64,000 nucleotides of DNA from Syngnathus acus (GCF_901709675.1 NC_051087.1:2622001-2686000), one strand, 5' to 3'; counted from the stretch's first letter, positions 36,830-52,000 are shown. Notes: generated by a model from the sequence alone, not told the origin. Numbers and translations are program-made.

Positions 36830-39812
36830 GATGTCAACATGCAGATTCACTAGCATAAAAATGCACATGTTTATAAAGGCACACACACACGCGCACACGC
36901 ACACACAGACTGCCACATAGCTGCCGGACCTGCCTTACTGGCTCGTTTGTCATCTGCCATCAGTGTGTGCGTGTGAGGGTATTAGCGGCCTGTGTCGGGT
37001 GTTGAGAGCCGGGCTTTTCTGCTGAATAGAGCAAGTATGTATCAACGCCGAAGCAAAACATGTAATGACACACACGCTGGCACACTCCCACCGCCAGCTG
37101 CTTCATGAGTGTGTGTGCGTGTGTTAACCCTCACATTTTTCTTTCCCCCCGCTTAGAGTTTAGCAACTTAACCAGGTTAGGTTACAGGAAAAAAAATATT
37201 GGACATGTGTGTTACACCTACTTTGAAAAGGGCTAGGGTTTCAAACTACGGTTAGGGTTTGGAAGTAGGGTTTCAAATTAGGGTTAGGAAGTTGGCTTTG
37301 GCCACCCACCAGGAGAGAAGCTCCTAGGAATGCTTTTAAACTCCAACGCGCACGCACACACTTTGTATGTGTGTCTCCAGTTTATTTATTATTTATATAT
37401 ATTTGCTTATATAAACTACAATACGTGAAATAGGTGGTTGGGTGGATAGAATGATGAGTAAATGATGCGCGGAAATAAATCCAAATCAATGTCTGTTGTC
37501 TCTAGAGGGCGCTCCAGCTCCACTCGTATTTATTTCTCTTGTGTCGTGACTCACACAGCGGGACATGTTTTTTTTATGGCCTGTTCTAATAATAAAGATT
37601 TTGTACAAAAAAAAAAAAGCATGGCAGCTAGCAGAAAAAAAGGAATTTAGCTGGAATTTTGCTGAATTTAGCAATTGGCCTCATGGACATCTGTCCACTA
37701 CCACCAACCCAGGTCAGTACCCCAAACCAGCACATTTCTCTGTTTATTGGAATAAAGGACATTGACTTATCACATTGTCTTTACATCAAGCATACAGTCT
37801 CCAAATCCAAAGTGCAAGAATGAAGCAAAACCGAGGAAGAAAAAAAAAAAAAAACAGTCATGATGATGTGCAGCACACAGACTATCTCTTCGTTCCAGTT
37901 TTATATTACGGAGTATATAGTATATATTTACATCTATGTCATTATGTCAATACTTTGTCATGGTTACAAAAATAAGATTACGTGACTGTGGGTGAGCGAC
38001 GACACACACATGCGCACGCGCACACACACGTACACAAATTAAACACGCGCACAGCTGTACAGTCCTCATTGAGGGCAAAAATACATTTTTTTTAAGTCAA
38101 AGAGAAAAAGAGGGAATTTAACCCTTATTAAAATGAAAAAACAATATACTTTTGTATAATCCCCCCTCCCTCCGGAAAAAGAGTAGACCAATCAGAATGC
38201 AGCTCGAGGGCATAGTGAGAAGTGTCTGTACGGCTGCCAAGCCTTAGCGGCATTTTTTTAATTGGACGTCAAGGTAAGTACTTTTTATTTTATTTTCTAG
38301 ACCACCTTTGTCCAATTGCTATCCACTAAACATCAAGAGTAATTACACGCTTAAATATATCGGCGTGTTGAATCCTAACATTGTTTTAAATAGGGGTACA
38401 TGTATTCAGATTTTTCACACATCGACTCTGTAACCAAACACAATGCTGCTCTGCTTCCGGCAAGCAGAATTTTGAACATGATAGATGGGCAAAAACTTTG
38501 AAAATTAAAACAACTATACATTTGCAACACTAGATATGCTTATAAAATAATCACTTTTTTTTTTCCAAGCACAACAATCCCCCCAAGAGTTTAAAAATAG
38601 TAGGTCAACTCTAAAGTCTGCAGTGCGAGTAAAAATATGACACAATGCGGTTTTTTTTACCATTTGACTGTAGTGTTTTTTTGACAAATTATTGAACCAT
38701 TCAGTGCGTGTTATTATGGTAACCATGCCAACCACATCACAAAGGTTTTTCAAGGCATTGAGTCCTTAATGGGGAATGCTTGATCTACCGCTTACGTCTA
38801 ATACACAAGCTACAAAGATGACATGAATGGATACCAAAGGGTTACTTGCTCACAATTGTCAACCCAGCGAAACCAAAAAAAAAAATATTAATGATATCTG
38901 GATGTATTGTAATGTGATTACGATTTTTTTAGAATATGATGGAAAATATATCGTAGCGCTAAAAAAAAAAATAAACTGAGATTTTGTATTGCAGTTGTCG
39001 TACATTACGTCAAAACCTAATGTTTGATAAATAAATTAACACATAAATAAACGAACATTATAATCACAGCTTTTGTTTGTAAGAAAATCACGTCATCACG
39101 TCACAAATCACCGGCTTGAATATGGCATGTCACAAATCAGATTTTCTAACGTTACGTCACAACTTTTCGTAAAGTCACACCATCACGAATCACTGATATG
39201 ATTTGGAATTGCCCCCTCGCACAGGCAAAAATAAAATCAGGACAAATTGGCTCGGCCAAAATTGACTGTAGCGACATCACTGATTTAAAAATAGAACATT
39301 AGATTACATCAAAAATTTTATATTCCTAAAGTTTTGTCGTCACTTCAATCGCGAAAAAATAGCTATTTAACAAATGTTATTGTATGTCTTTTTTTTTTTT
39401 GGGGGGGGGGGGGCGAGTTAAAATAGTATCCTTACCGATTTACAAAAAACGTTTTCATTTCATACGGAGCGACCACATGTTACGGCATAACTTGCATCTT
39501 TCGGAAAATCAAGTGATCACTTATCACTGGCTCGGACGTGGAATTTCACATACATAGATACTGTTCCGCCCCACATGCAAAAATAAAAGAGATTGCAAAT
39601 TTTCTTTTTTTGTTCGCTCATTTTGGTATCTGAACCCCCATTTTACACAACATGCTGAGACACTGCAGTCCCAAATCAAAAAGAAGTACAAACATAAAAA
39701 CACAAACAAAGGGATTGCAAACCCAACTTTTTTTTTTTTAAAGCAATGGAAGATGTTGAATAGGTGCCAAACACCTTCTTTTGATCGATAACAAATATAA
39801 TGCACACAATGT
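36830..39812. other. A/T-rich region downstream of sh3gl2
   Basis: CA/GT microsatellites at about 36880-36910 and 38000-38040, homopolymer runs, and no recognised exon. Part may be extended sh3gl2 3' UTR, since signals further down (for example near 37380) could also be used. Confidence 0.4.
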
Positions 39813-39818
39813 TTTATT
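39813..39818 (-). terminator. Polyadenylation signal of sh3gl2
   Basis: AATAAA on the minus strand, about 275 bases beyond the sh3gl2 stop. Confidence 0.5.
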
Positions 39819-40089
39819 TTTAAGAGAAAACTATCTACTGGGGCGGACGTTCACAAAGTACAGCAACGGACAAAGTGGGATGGTGGAGTGGAGGGTGAGG
39901 GGGGGGGGGTGACTACCACACGGATGCAGAGTTGAAACTATGCCGCAGGCCGCCTGGTGCTTTATTGTTGCATTAAGCAGTTTGCAGCAGGCTGGGTTGA
40001 ATCGGGTCGTTTCGGGGAAGAGATGTTTTCATTTGTTGATTTCTTACGTGGCCGTGACTGCGTTACAGCGACGAGCAGCAGGTGGCGCT

Positions 40090-43000
40090 CTAGTGCGGCA
40101 GGGGCACCAGGATGTCCACGTAGTTGATGGGGAAGAAGCCCGAGTTGCCGTGCAGCATCCCCTCGTACCAGTTGTCGTCGATCTTGTTGGTCAAGGTGAT
40201 GATGTCGCCCTCCTTGAAGCCTAGCTCGCCCTCGTTTTCTGGGTCGAAGTCGTAGAGGGCGCGGCAGCATGGCTGGTCCATGGGGGCTGTTGTTGGAAAA
40301 AGGAAAGTAAATGAGCCACAAAACATTGACAACCCCTGTGACCAGCAGGGCTCACCTGGGGATCGAGCTGACGGTGTGAAGAGAGGCAACAGGATACGAT
40401 GCGAAGCCAAAGATAAAGACAAAGATTGAAAATGTTAGTCGGAAGGTTTTCACAATTCCAATTCGACACATGGTGGTTCTGGAAAGGTGCAGTTTGACAT
40501 TTTGGTCATCAAAGGCGGAGCTTAACAAATCAATGAATGGAAATCAAAATATATAAATATATCTTTTAATGGAAACCTTTAAAAATGGGCATTTTCAATG
40601 ATGATATAGTTTATATATTTTTAATATTGATAAAAACCTTTAAGAAATATTTTATGAAAATAAGAATGTCAAAAATAATGTTTCAAAGGCTTTTTTGAAA
40701 TGAAAATGATTTTTTTTAATATTTATAAAAATCTTTCAGAAATATTTTATAAAAAGGAGAATGTCCAAAAAAATATTTTTCAAAGGCTTTTTTTGTGACT
40801 TTCACTGGCAGGGGTGTCAAACTCTTTTTTTTTCGCGGGCCGCATTGTAGTCATAGCTTCTTTTGGAGGGCCATTATGACTGTCAACCCAAATAAATGTA
40901 TGAGCACCACATATTCTATACAGTAAAAGCTACAAAACAAACTGACAAATAACTCGTTTTCAAATCAGACGAGTAAAAACTGGTCAAATATTTAAAAAAA
41001 AAGATATTAAAAGTGAAGACAATTTGCAATTGTAGTAATGACATAAATTTGATGCACAATTTGTCTTCGCGGGCCACATAAAATGATGTGGCGGGCCGTA
41101 TCTGGCCCCCGGGCCTTGAGTTTGACACCTGTGCTGTAGGGGCTCCCTGTGTGATTCCCTGAATGTCAAACTTTGAATAACTAAACCCAAAAAGAAAGAA
41201 GGAAGAAACAAAGGGGTTAGACAAGACATGCAAAGAAAAATCAGCGTAGACGAGGCTGCGCCCAAGAGGAACCTCCACTGTGTTCAAACGAAAACATTAA
41301 CGGAAGAATCCAGCGGGTCGCTCGTGCTCACCTGGAGATCTTGCTGTGAAAGGGAAAGAAGAAGACAAGTGAGACCTCCAAAAAAAATGGATAACGGCAG
41401 AAGCAACCGTGGATGGATGGAGGGATGAGCGGAAAGAAGGAACGTCAATGAGCAAAAAAGAGTAAAGGCGCTTTCGGAACATAAAAAGTTGAAGCAAGGA
41501 TGGAGGAGATGACGCGGAACCTTCTGCTTTGTCTCACCTGGAGACCTGGCTGCAAACGGCAAGCGAAGGAGAAAAAGGGAAGCAAAAGACAGAAAGTCAG
41601 TAGAAGTGGAGGTCAAGTGAAGCGGCAAGTGGACGCCGCTGCGTGTGACCTAGGAAGGCTCACCTGGTGACCTCGCTCCTGGATGAGTCAACAAAAAAAA
41701 GAAGGGGGGATAGATAAAAAAAAAAAAAAGAAAGGTTTATTTGGTGGGTAAGTAAAACACTGAGAAAGAAGCTCCTTGGGGGAATAGTCAACTGAGTCCA
41801 CACAAATAGTTTTTGTGGTATCTATTTTGAGCCATTTTTTTCAAGTTTTGGTTGCGCACTCACCCGGAGAACGAGCGCCGTGGATGCCTCCGTTGTGGTT
41901 CTCGCTGACGGAAGAGAAGTCCAGAGTGGTGCGAGGCTTGTGGACGTACTCTTTGCGGGGCTTGTGAGAACAATCTTTTATCCTGCACAACCGACAACAA
42001 AAACTGGCTTTTAAAACATTTGACCAAAAAAACTCAAATTTGAACAATTTATTCAAATTTGGACGCACTGACCGTTCGTCGATTTTACCGGACAGCTGCG
42101 TGAGGATCTCGGCCGCCCGGGTGTGATACTCCACCTGAGCGTGGACGAGCGCCGACAGCTGACTCACCTGCTCGATCTGTCGAGGCAAAAAAAGTTTTTC
42201 AACGATTGGTGTCTCCAAATGTTGTGGCGATTTTGACGCCAAAAACGAACGTTCGATTTTGCGCTCCCTCAGTTTTGCCGGGCTCACGCTTACGTCGCTC
42301 TCCAGCAGGTTGAACATGCTGAGCTCGGCGATGTCCTTGGATTCGTCAAACTTCTCCAGCGCTTGCTTGAGCTCGTCTTCCGTCACTTTGCCCTGCCGCT
42401 TCTTCTTGTAGTCAAAGTCCAGACGCCGGCCCTGCATCTTCTTCAGGTGATGCTGCGAGACGCCACACGAACCGATCAGCCGAGTCCCTCGCCTGAGTTT
42501 CCGAGCAACCCACCTGGATCTCCTTGAGGTCTTTCTCGTGAAGGTTCTGCAGCGGGTCGATGAAGTTCTGCTTGACTTCCATGTCCAGGGCGTCTTTAAC
42601 CTCGGCGAGTTCACGCATGCACTCGCCGGCGTCGATCAGAGCCGGGCCTGGAGGAAGGCGGGAACTTTCAATGTGTCATTATTTTCGTGTTAAAAAAGAA
42701 AAATGGCGTCAGCCACTCACCAAAATTGGACTCTTCGCCGAGCTCGCGACCGAAACGCTGCATGGACTCTCCCAAGATGGCTTCTGTCTGAGTGTAGCCG
42801 GGTCCCTTCTCCTGACCACGCATGCGAGACATGGAGTTCATCATGCTCATCTTGGCTCTGGTGGCTGACCAGTTCCCAAAAAACAACAACACACACATTC
42901 ATTTTAGTGCATGAAATTTGAGGTCCTTCAAAAACGATCTTGAAGTAAAACTTTGAGACAAATGAGTGATGATTAAGATTTGAAACAACGCCAAGCTCAT

Positions 43001-46000
43001 CTGTGCCTTGTCACCTGGGTTAGGCTGCAGGTACTCCGTCGTCTTGGTCATGATGTCCATGACTGCCCGGGTGGTTGCGTCCACCTTCTGTATACGCAAG
43101 AAATCACAATAAAATAAAAAAAATTAAAAATCACACTTGATGCTTGATGAAGTTTTGTCTCACCTTTTCCATTTCCATAAAGTCCTCATCGAGCTTCGTT
43201 CCCTCAGCTCCGCCCACTTTCTCACTCACTTTCTGCAAAAGAAACACACAACACGATTTAATTTCCCATCTATTACTTTAGTATGATTTTTTTTTTCTTC
43301 CATATGTGTTTAGGCATCAATGCATTTTGCACTGTCTGTTAGCAATAAGGTCTCGCTGTCAATCAATTGCTGCCTTGGAAACTGGAGCTGGATCTTGGCA
43401 AGTCGCCTGGAGGGGGCAGCGACGATCTGACACAATGAGGACACACTGCCAGCAGAGGATTGAATGAGATGGATGGTGACAAAAAGAATTCAGGTAACAT
43501 TGCCATGAGCGACTGAAGAAGAAAAAAATGCATTTTACATCATTTAAATTATATATAAATTTAATTAATATTTAATTCATTTTTAATGAATACATTTAAA
43601 TTGAATAAAAAAAATAATTAATACATTTAAATAATTTAAAACTTGAACACAATTCCCCAGTATACTGCTGACTACAAAAATGTAATAACATTCTATAAGT
43701 CCCTTAAAAGAAATGAGCATCGTTAATTTCATAAAGTGTATCTAATAAAGTGTCCGGGGGTGTATGATGATAAAAAAAAAAAAAAAGTGATTTGTGACAG
43801 TGACGGGTGGATGAATGTATGGCGGCAGGGAGGGAGGTTATGATGTTAAGCCTGTGACAGCAGTTTACGCAGCGTAAGACTTCCTGAGGATTTGTGTGCT
43901 CTGAGTCATTTCAGCAAAAGACACACACACACACTCACACACACACTCACACACTGGAGTCTACAGCCATTTGCACATCACGACTTCTCCTATCCGCCTA
44001 GGTTGCCGTGGAGACGGTTATCTTCACCGCGCCGGGCTGGTCAAGGTACACACGATAATAGCGACGTCTTGTCTTTATGCGAATGGAGGACTTGAGGGAA
44101 ATACGTGCTTTGCCAATCAGCACTCCAGCTGCTGAATATCGCATTTGCATGGAGAGTGCACATATTTAACGCACGCTGGTTAGATAAGGGAGAAAAGGAT
44201 ATGTTAGCACATCAAGCACAAATAGGCCTGATTGAGACGGATCATAATTGTGGAGCAGGGCACAAAAGGCAAATTATGCCGTCTTCATGTTTGTAATCAA
44301 TCAGGAATTGTGATGGGAACTCAGCAGTGGCTTTAGAAACGGTGTTTAAAAAAAGTATGAATTATTTAGGAGGAAAGTATGAAAAACATGCATTATAGAA
44401 AAATAATATTGAAATAAATGAGGCCTTTTCAAAAACACAAAGTTGAATGTGTAAACAATTAAGCAATTGAACAATTAATTTTTGAAAAACATTGTGTGAA
44501 CTCAACATTTCAAGGTAACGAACTTAAATAAAATTTCAAATTGGGCAAAATAATTCATGTTTTGTTAATGTGAAAATTTAAAGTTGTCCCAATTTAAGTT
44601 TTGACCTTGCTTTAGAATTTTTGCTCACAAAACAGCTTAGGTTGGCATCATCAACTTCATCCTCCCAAAGTTCTGCGGCAAGGGAAAAGCTCCAGGCGTC
44701 ACATCTTTTCTGCACCTGGCACCCACGCCAACCAATCAGACGGGATTAAATGCTCCAAATGTAGCCAGGATGCGCTGCAAGCAAGCGGGCGGCGACCTCA
44801 CTGGCTCTCTCCACCCAGAATCATCAGCCAACGCTATTTTCCGCTCACTCATTCCAAAAGGAGACCAAGCAGCAGTGGCCCGAGGACACGTGACCCACTG
44901 ATTAGATGGAGAATAATAATTAATAAAATAATTATTTTGCCTGATGATTAGAATTTTCTCCCACATTCCAACAACTCTATTTTCCAAATAATATTTTTTT
45001 AGTTTATGGGGTTTGCAGTAATTTTTTTTTTACAGTTTGGAAAACCCTCTTGTTTGATTTGGGTGTAATTCCACTCTCGTCCACTGGACGGCAGCAGTCT
45101 ATTTTGTTTGACTGCACATTTGGCCTCTTTTTTGACCATACGGCAAGCTTTTTTGCCGCACCTATTTTAGCATTAGGGTGGCTCACATGGCTACCAATGT
45201 GAGTGCACTCCCCCTGGCCCCATCCACTGGCGCCCCTCCCCTTCCTGCTCAGAGCTTTAATCGGAGCCTCCCTGCCTTTAAATACACAGCCGGTGTGGAA
45301 GAGGCAGATTAAAAAAGACAGCAGTGATTAGCGAGGCTATTCCGGGGGACAGGTGACTGCAGGAAAAAAAACAGAGTCCTTTTCCACCCATCTTAAAATG
45401 CCTTCTAATGTAATCAACCGCCCTGATTGGACAATAGTTCCACAGAAGTGATCAAGTCGAGTTACCAAGAGAGAGAAGGCCTCCAAACGCAAGTGGACCA
45501 GAGGCGTAGCAATGAATCGACAACTAATCGATTATCAAATGAATTTACAACTATTATGACATTTGTTGTCCTCTGAAAATTTCAATGGGCACCCAAAATG
45601 ACTTTGGCCGAGATATGTATCAACCAGGAAAATCTCCATTTGCCAGTGACCAAACGGCTAACCGCTAACAGCGGCTAACCGCCGATTCTTCAGAGAGCAA
45701 ACATTTGTTCGCCGATTACGGTTTCATAGAACCAAGGGAAATCCTTTTGTCCTTTGTAAATCCCCAAGCCCAACGCCAACAGGCAGTCCGTTTTTAGGAT
45801 GATGCTAATCCATCCCGACACCCAATCGGCAACCGGAGGGATGTTTCAACTGTACGCTCCGACCATTTTTCAAACATGTCAAATGAGTCACACTCGTTCC
45901 CATATGAATTCTTGGTCATGTTTACCTCTGTCAAGGTTTTAAGTGGCAACCGATACCACAAAATTCAATTTTGACAGCAGAAATGAGTGATTTTAACGGA

Positions 46001-49000
46001 AGGTCACCTTTAATCTCAAATCAACAAGACTACTTATTTTCCACGATGACATAAACGCTTCATCCCGTTGTCCACATGGACTGACCTTCGTGCTTCTAGT
46101 GCGTGTTTGTCACGTGACGCGAAAGCCTTCACTTATGTAACGACAGCCGTGAGAACGCCGCCTCAGAGCGAGCCCAGCGCGCTCACCGTCCCTGTGGCGC
46201 TCCGTCGGCGGGGGAGGCGACCAGCTGGCACCCTACGAGTGTATGTGTGCTCAACGATGATGATGATGGGGAAGAGCAAGCTCACACATGATCGAGTTTT
46301 TACTAAAGCACGGCCCTGATTTAATATTACAGTCACGCTTCCAAAAGATCCAAAGCACACAAGAAGTCGATGCCTGTGCCAAACGGGAGGACTAAAATAA
46401 AGCAAGAAAAACAGGCTGCCTGTGGACTCCCTAAGCGCATTCCACATTTAACAGAGTGTAGCCGCAACGACGGTGTTTGGTTTGCAAGAAGATTCATTAT
46501 CACGCCTGATGAAGATGAATTGTGGGAGCTTCAAGAGAGCCACGCGATAATACGCCCCGAGGACATAAAGCAGCCGTGCGTTCATACTCGGATCAATAAA
46601 GACAAAAAAGAAAAACAAATTGTTCTTCACTGCAGACGTTCGATCGGAGCGCTTTGGCAAAATAATAAAGAGCAATGCCTCTTGGAGCTTGGTGACCTAA
46701 TAAAAGGTCAAATATGAAACGCCTCTCTCGAGTGAAATTTTAAAGAGTGTTGGCTGTTCAGCATCTTAATGCGAAACGTCGACGTGTTGAAACAAACACG
46801 GAAAATGAAGAAAAGACGTGAACCTGGCACCAAACGACCGAGAGGCTTGTTCAACCTCACACTTGCACGGCACAATTACACTTGAGTGAGGATTGATGAC
46901 TGCCTTCAAAGTGGACGCGTTTTAGGGCCATTAAACTCAACACGCATTCTGTCTATGACATGACAAAGTGGGCGCGGCCACGCGTGCCCGTTTCCCAAGA
47001 TTAAGGCCGCGCAGATTCTCCGTCAATACGATGCAAAATCACCACACTAGGATTAATGACACAATAATCCTGGCGGAATCATCCAGTCTGCGGACTGCCG
47101 GGGAGGGGAGGAGGTCATGTTAGGCACGTGGCAGAACAAATGCCATCATCTTGTTTTTAAGCCTCCCCAAAAAAAAAAAAAGCACAAAAAACGTGAGGTT
47201 GTATTTTTTCTCTCGTCTACAAATCGAGGGTGGACATATTAAGGAATGGACCATCTGCAGCTCGACACGGCAAAGACAAAAACAGGACAAATTGCTTCAC
47301 ACTGAGGACAAGTCGCGGCAGCTGCCTGGCAGTGACGCATCTTCTTCTCCCCATCATCGCATTTCTCGATCGATCCCATTCAACCGTTTCCCTTTCCGTA
47401 GCAACTAACAAAAAAAACAACAACATAAAATGTCCTCAAATCAAAATTATTAATTAACCACAATGAAACTATCTACCGTATATCTATGCCAGCAACATAT
47501 AGGCGTAACAATTAAATACTCTTCCACTCGCTGTCAGTCAGTCAGTAGAAAACGACACCAAGCCACACGGCAAGCTTAAGTTCCCGACCTCTACTTGACC
47601 GACTGTTAAAAGTTCAACCATGCCAATATGCACCTGCAAGGTCTCCGAGGCTGTAACTCGCACGTACTACGTCGTGACATATGCCCCTATAAAATCGTGC
47701 CCTTCAGTGAATGAACTCAGCCTATCAACAAGACAGAATGAGGCTTGAAGAAAGTGTCAAGGCGGCGTTCATTTAATTAAGTAACAATGGCGCCGCTGAC
47801 CTCAGGGGGATTAATGACCATCCTCGGGGTCCTTAATGACGCACTGAAACCTCAAAAGCCCTCTGAGGTCCTCCATCGACAAAAACATTTTTTTTTTACA
47901 TTCTATGTTGTTGTTAGATCAAGAGTTGTGTTTGACCAGCGTCTTTCCATTTCTGTTAATGATCAAAACAAAGTGGAAGCCAAGAATGCCTCAAGCATCA
48001 ATTCACTCCTCTCTGCAGAAATGGATGCCCCGGAATGTTCCATGCACTGAATAAAACATCAGCCGTGGCCCGCATACTGATGCTGAGAGACGAGAGGGAG
48101 GACGGCAGAGAAAGGCGCATCTTCGCTTCAGCTTCACTCTGCGAAAAGAAAACGCCTCATTTCATTTCGACTTCAAAAATGAAGCGATGAAGTGTGCGTA
48201 CCGGCACTGCCGTTGCGACCGGCTAAAAATAGGTCGGTGACAGACAGTGTCCGTCTGCTGTTAACCTCCCGGGAACAAATAATGCGCCAGGGAACGACCT
48301 TGCACGTGGGGCTTTTGGAATCATTTCGACGCAAAAGTTAAGGAAGTCTCACACACAGGAAACACAAGAAGTCGGCCATTTTGCTTTGAAATGGCTAAAA
48401 TAGTCTTTCAAAAACGGACTCGTCCGAAAAAATTGTGAATCATTTTTGAATATTCCCCTTCTGAAGACTGTTTTGCTTAGCAACAAGAACATTGGTAGGC
48501 ATGTCAGTAGTCTCAAGAGTCTAGACCAGAAAACAAAGAGGTCAAAGTCTGTCATTTTGTTTTGAAGCCTTCATGGCGGTCCTCCTGAAAAGACCGACTC
48601 GTCTATGAGAAGTAGTCACAATTTCCAGTTTTGAGAAGGACACTTTCAAAAAGGTTAGGCAAGTCTATATTGAGTACACCTTATGTTTTTTGTCCTTCAA
48701 GTAGAGCAGCACGACTGTACTCAGAAGAACGGCGCCTGGAAGTGCTGCAGTATTGATCGGTTAGCAGAAACAGTAGCGCTGTGTGTAAACAAGGCTTTAA
48801 ATCAAAAGCCTGAGTGCGATGTAACTCTGCAGGAAAAAAAAAAGTCCCCAAAAACAATTTCGGTCAAATGAAGACTTCACAGAAGAGGAGCAAGAAAAGT
48901 GGTGGAGGTGCCGGAGATGAACCGAAGCCATCTCGTCATCATGTGACAGACAACAAGCTGGGTGTGTGCTTGAGAAAGCGAGAGAGCATTAGCGTGACGA

Positions 49001-52000
49001 GGCTTTGTCCTCTGACATGTGAGAACTGCAGACATGATTAACTCGATCATTTAGTACATGACCACAATAAAAGCACTTTGGATGAAGATCGTACAAGAAA
49101 GTGTCACCACGGGTTCATCATTATGTTATCAATTAGCATTCACTCTTTGCGTGACGTTTCGTTTGACAGTAACCTGAAAAAGACCAAATATCGGATGATA
49201 TCAATGCCAAGCCGATTAATCGGTTTCACGTCTGACGTATAATGTGAAGCTTCAGTATCACAGTAGGATTTAACTCGCTGGCTTCTCGGGATCCCGCCCC
49301 CCCCCCCCATCCTTGGGAAACGCCCCCCTGCGCCGCTCCCCACAATCCTCCCCCATCTGCTATCTCCCAGCCGGATGGACTTTCCGTTGTACTGCAGTGC
49401 TCCTCGCCGAGCATCCAGGCGGCATGACTCACCCACTCGCAATCTGCTCCCCCTCGAGCACTCCCCCCTATACCTGTGTCTTACTATTCCTGCACTTACA
49501 CACACATCCTGCCAAACAATCACTCTTAATGGATGAACGGAAGGCTGCAAGCAATGCCATCATTCACAACAACTTTGGAGGCGCGCACACACACACACAA
49601 GCAATGACAATGAGCTTGTATGTATGCTGCTTGCACACACAAGAATCAGATGAGGAGGAAAAACTGCAGCTCCACGCAAAAAAAAAAACATCAGAGGGAA
49701 CTGAGGCGTTCTAGGAGAGGAACGTCTGCTCTGAGGCAAAGTTGGGGTGCATAGCAAAATCTTTCACACACACTTTTCTCAGCTTCTACTTGTGTTAAAT
49801 TCATTAGCTTGACTGCAGTTTTCTCTCCCTTCGCACTCCCGCGCTTCTTTTGCAAAATGGCCGCGGCGTCCTTGAGTCCCCGAGAGAGACGTCGTGACAC
49901 CGCCGTGATCGCAAAAACAAACGTGGTGAACGCGCGCCTCGCTTAAGACCTTTAGCGTGACTTGACGTAAAGCTACCAAGCTAGTTAGCGACTAGCAGAC
50001 GTGCAGCGCTAAGGTCACTGCAGCATTTCTGGGACCGGCCATCTGTTCCCCAACAGGCGTAAGCCAGTTTCTGTTAGTTTGATTTCAAGTGGAAGTGCCA
50101 AACAACTTGAATGAGAATCAATGCCTTTTACATCAGTTGGATAAAGCAGCCTGGCTTCTTTGGGGCCTTTACATTGGATTAGCTGACATAAATGAAGCGT
50201 TGCTATTAATCAATTATCACGATTAGCAGGACCTAAAAGGCTGTTTGAAGTCAAATGACATTCTCTGGCAATGGAGTAATGTGCCATTAGTGCAGATATG
50301 CATCTGATCGATGTTTTATCACATTCGTGTCTCCTGTGTGTGTGTAGTCTGAATATGTCTGGGTCATGGCAGGGGAGCAGAGAGTTGGTGGGGGTCTTTT
50401 GTCTAAATGGGGTTAGTTGGACAAGTCTATGGGTCGATGACAGCTCGCTAGCTAGCCTGACCAGCTAGCAAGCAAGATAGCTCGTTTGCTGTATGGATGG
50501 ATAGCTAGCTAGTTTTCTCCATCATTGATTTGACCTATAAACTGTACAACTCATTTGAGGAACAAATTAGAAAAGGGAAGCAAAATCAAACAATCAAGTT
50601 GACGTAGTTGCAGAAGTGTGCACACCCTAAAAAACTAGGAATGGGGCTGTGTTGGCAGAATTCACCAATCACATTTAGAGGGGACCTGCGGGGAACACCT
50701 GTTAACATTTAAATCTAATTCCACCTTCCTCCAAAATTACATTTCTGTCGAATTATTTCTGTAGAATTATTGAATAAAGATTTCATATGGCAAATGTGTG
50801 ACAGGGAGTAAGAAAGTAAAAAGCCGAAACACAGTGCTTCGTAGAATTATAGCCTCACACACTATCTTACACACACACACACAAACACACGAGTCCTTGA
50901 GAAATGCAGCCAACAGGCGACAATAAAACAATGGCACTCCGACAACTTGATCTTGGTCCAGTGCGGCAAAATGAGCTAATGATTAACAAACTCCCGGACA
51001 AGAGCAGCTTTTCTCTCTCTTTTCTATTTAACGCTTCTGCTAATGATGTTTTAAGTGTTATTTGCTTCACGTCACCTCTTCAAGCATCTCGCTGGCGCAT
51101 AAACAACTCACAAGCAGACTAGGGTGCCAACAAGATGTTAATTGAGAAAACTAAGCTTTGACCTCATACAAATCTTGTAACAACAATGTGATCTGACTGA
51201 ATTCCAAAGCAGACTTACAATTTTGCATAGTTATCAAAATACAAATAAATTCAATCAACCCTCTAAATTCTCTCGACAACAAATGGCGGAGTTCCAAATT
51301 CCAAAAGTCTGACACGTCATGATGTCATCACAAGAAAGCGGTTGTATAACGATGTGGAATCGAACGAGCGCGGTGACGCATTCCGATGGTGAGTGAAGGG
51401 AAGGCGGGCGCCGTCCATGACTCAGCCGGGCTACTGGTGACCTGCACGAGCCTATCGGAGGCCTTTTTTGGATGTGCTGTCACCGGCACGCTGATTCACT
51501 GCTCGCAACTGACAACGATTTTACTGATATTTTCTGTTAGCGTGGATGACCCGGACTGTCAAGACACATACGAGATACTCGATAACCTTCGGTCAGGACA
51601 GACGAGAGACGATCTCGCTTGCAGTGAATTCAAATGTTTTTGTTTTTTTTAAAACATTTTAAAAAAAATCAATAGGTGTGACTCTGACACTTTTTCTCAT
51701 ATACCTTGTTATTTTATGAGTTATGATTGCTAGATGTTGGCAGCGAATTTAATAACAAGAAGCAGTTTGATAGATTCTGATCAATTCTTCAAAATAGAAC
51801 CCCAATGTGCTTGCTTCAAGCAGTTTGTTGCCAACATCAAACTTAAACAAAATACACATTGTGTATTTAACCAAACCACATTAACTTTGTTTTACGATCC
51901 ACTAGCTCAATGCTAAGACACAAACCAAAACACCATAGATAGGCTAACAAACCAAACATCTACATTATTGTAGCAAGCACCGGGTAAATGAACACAAAAG

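Noticed and set aside
46370-46717. 115-codon open frame in sh3gl2 intron 1
   Set aside because: No recognisable motif, no splice or polyadenylation context, and a length expected by chance in 9.5 kb.
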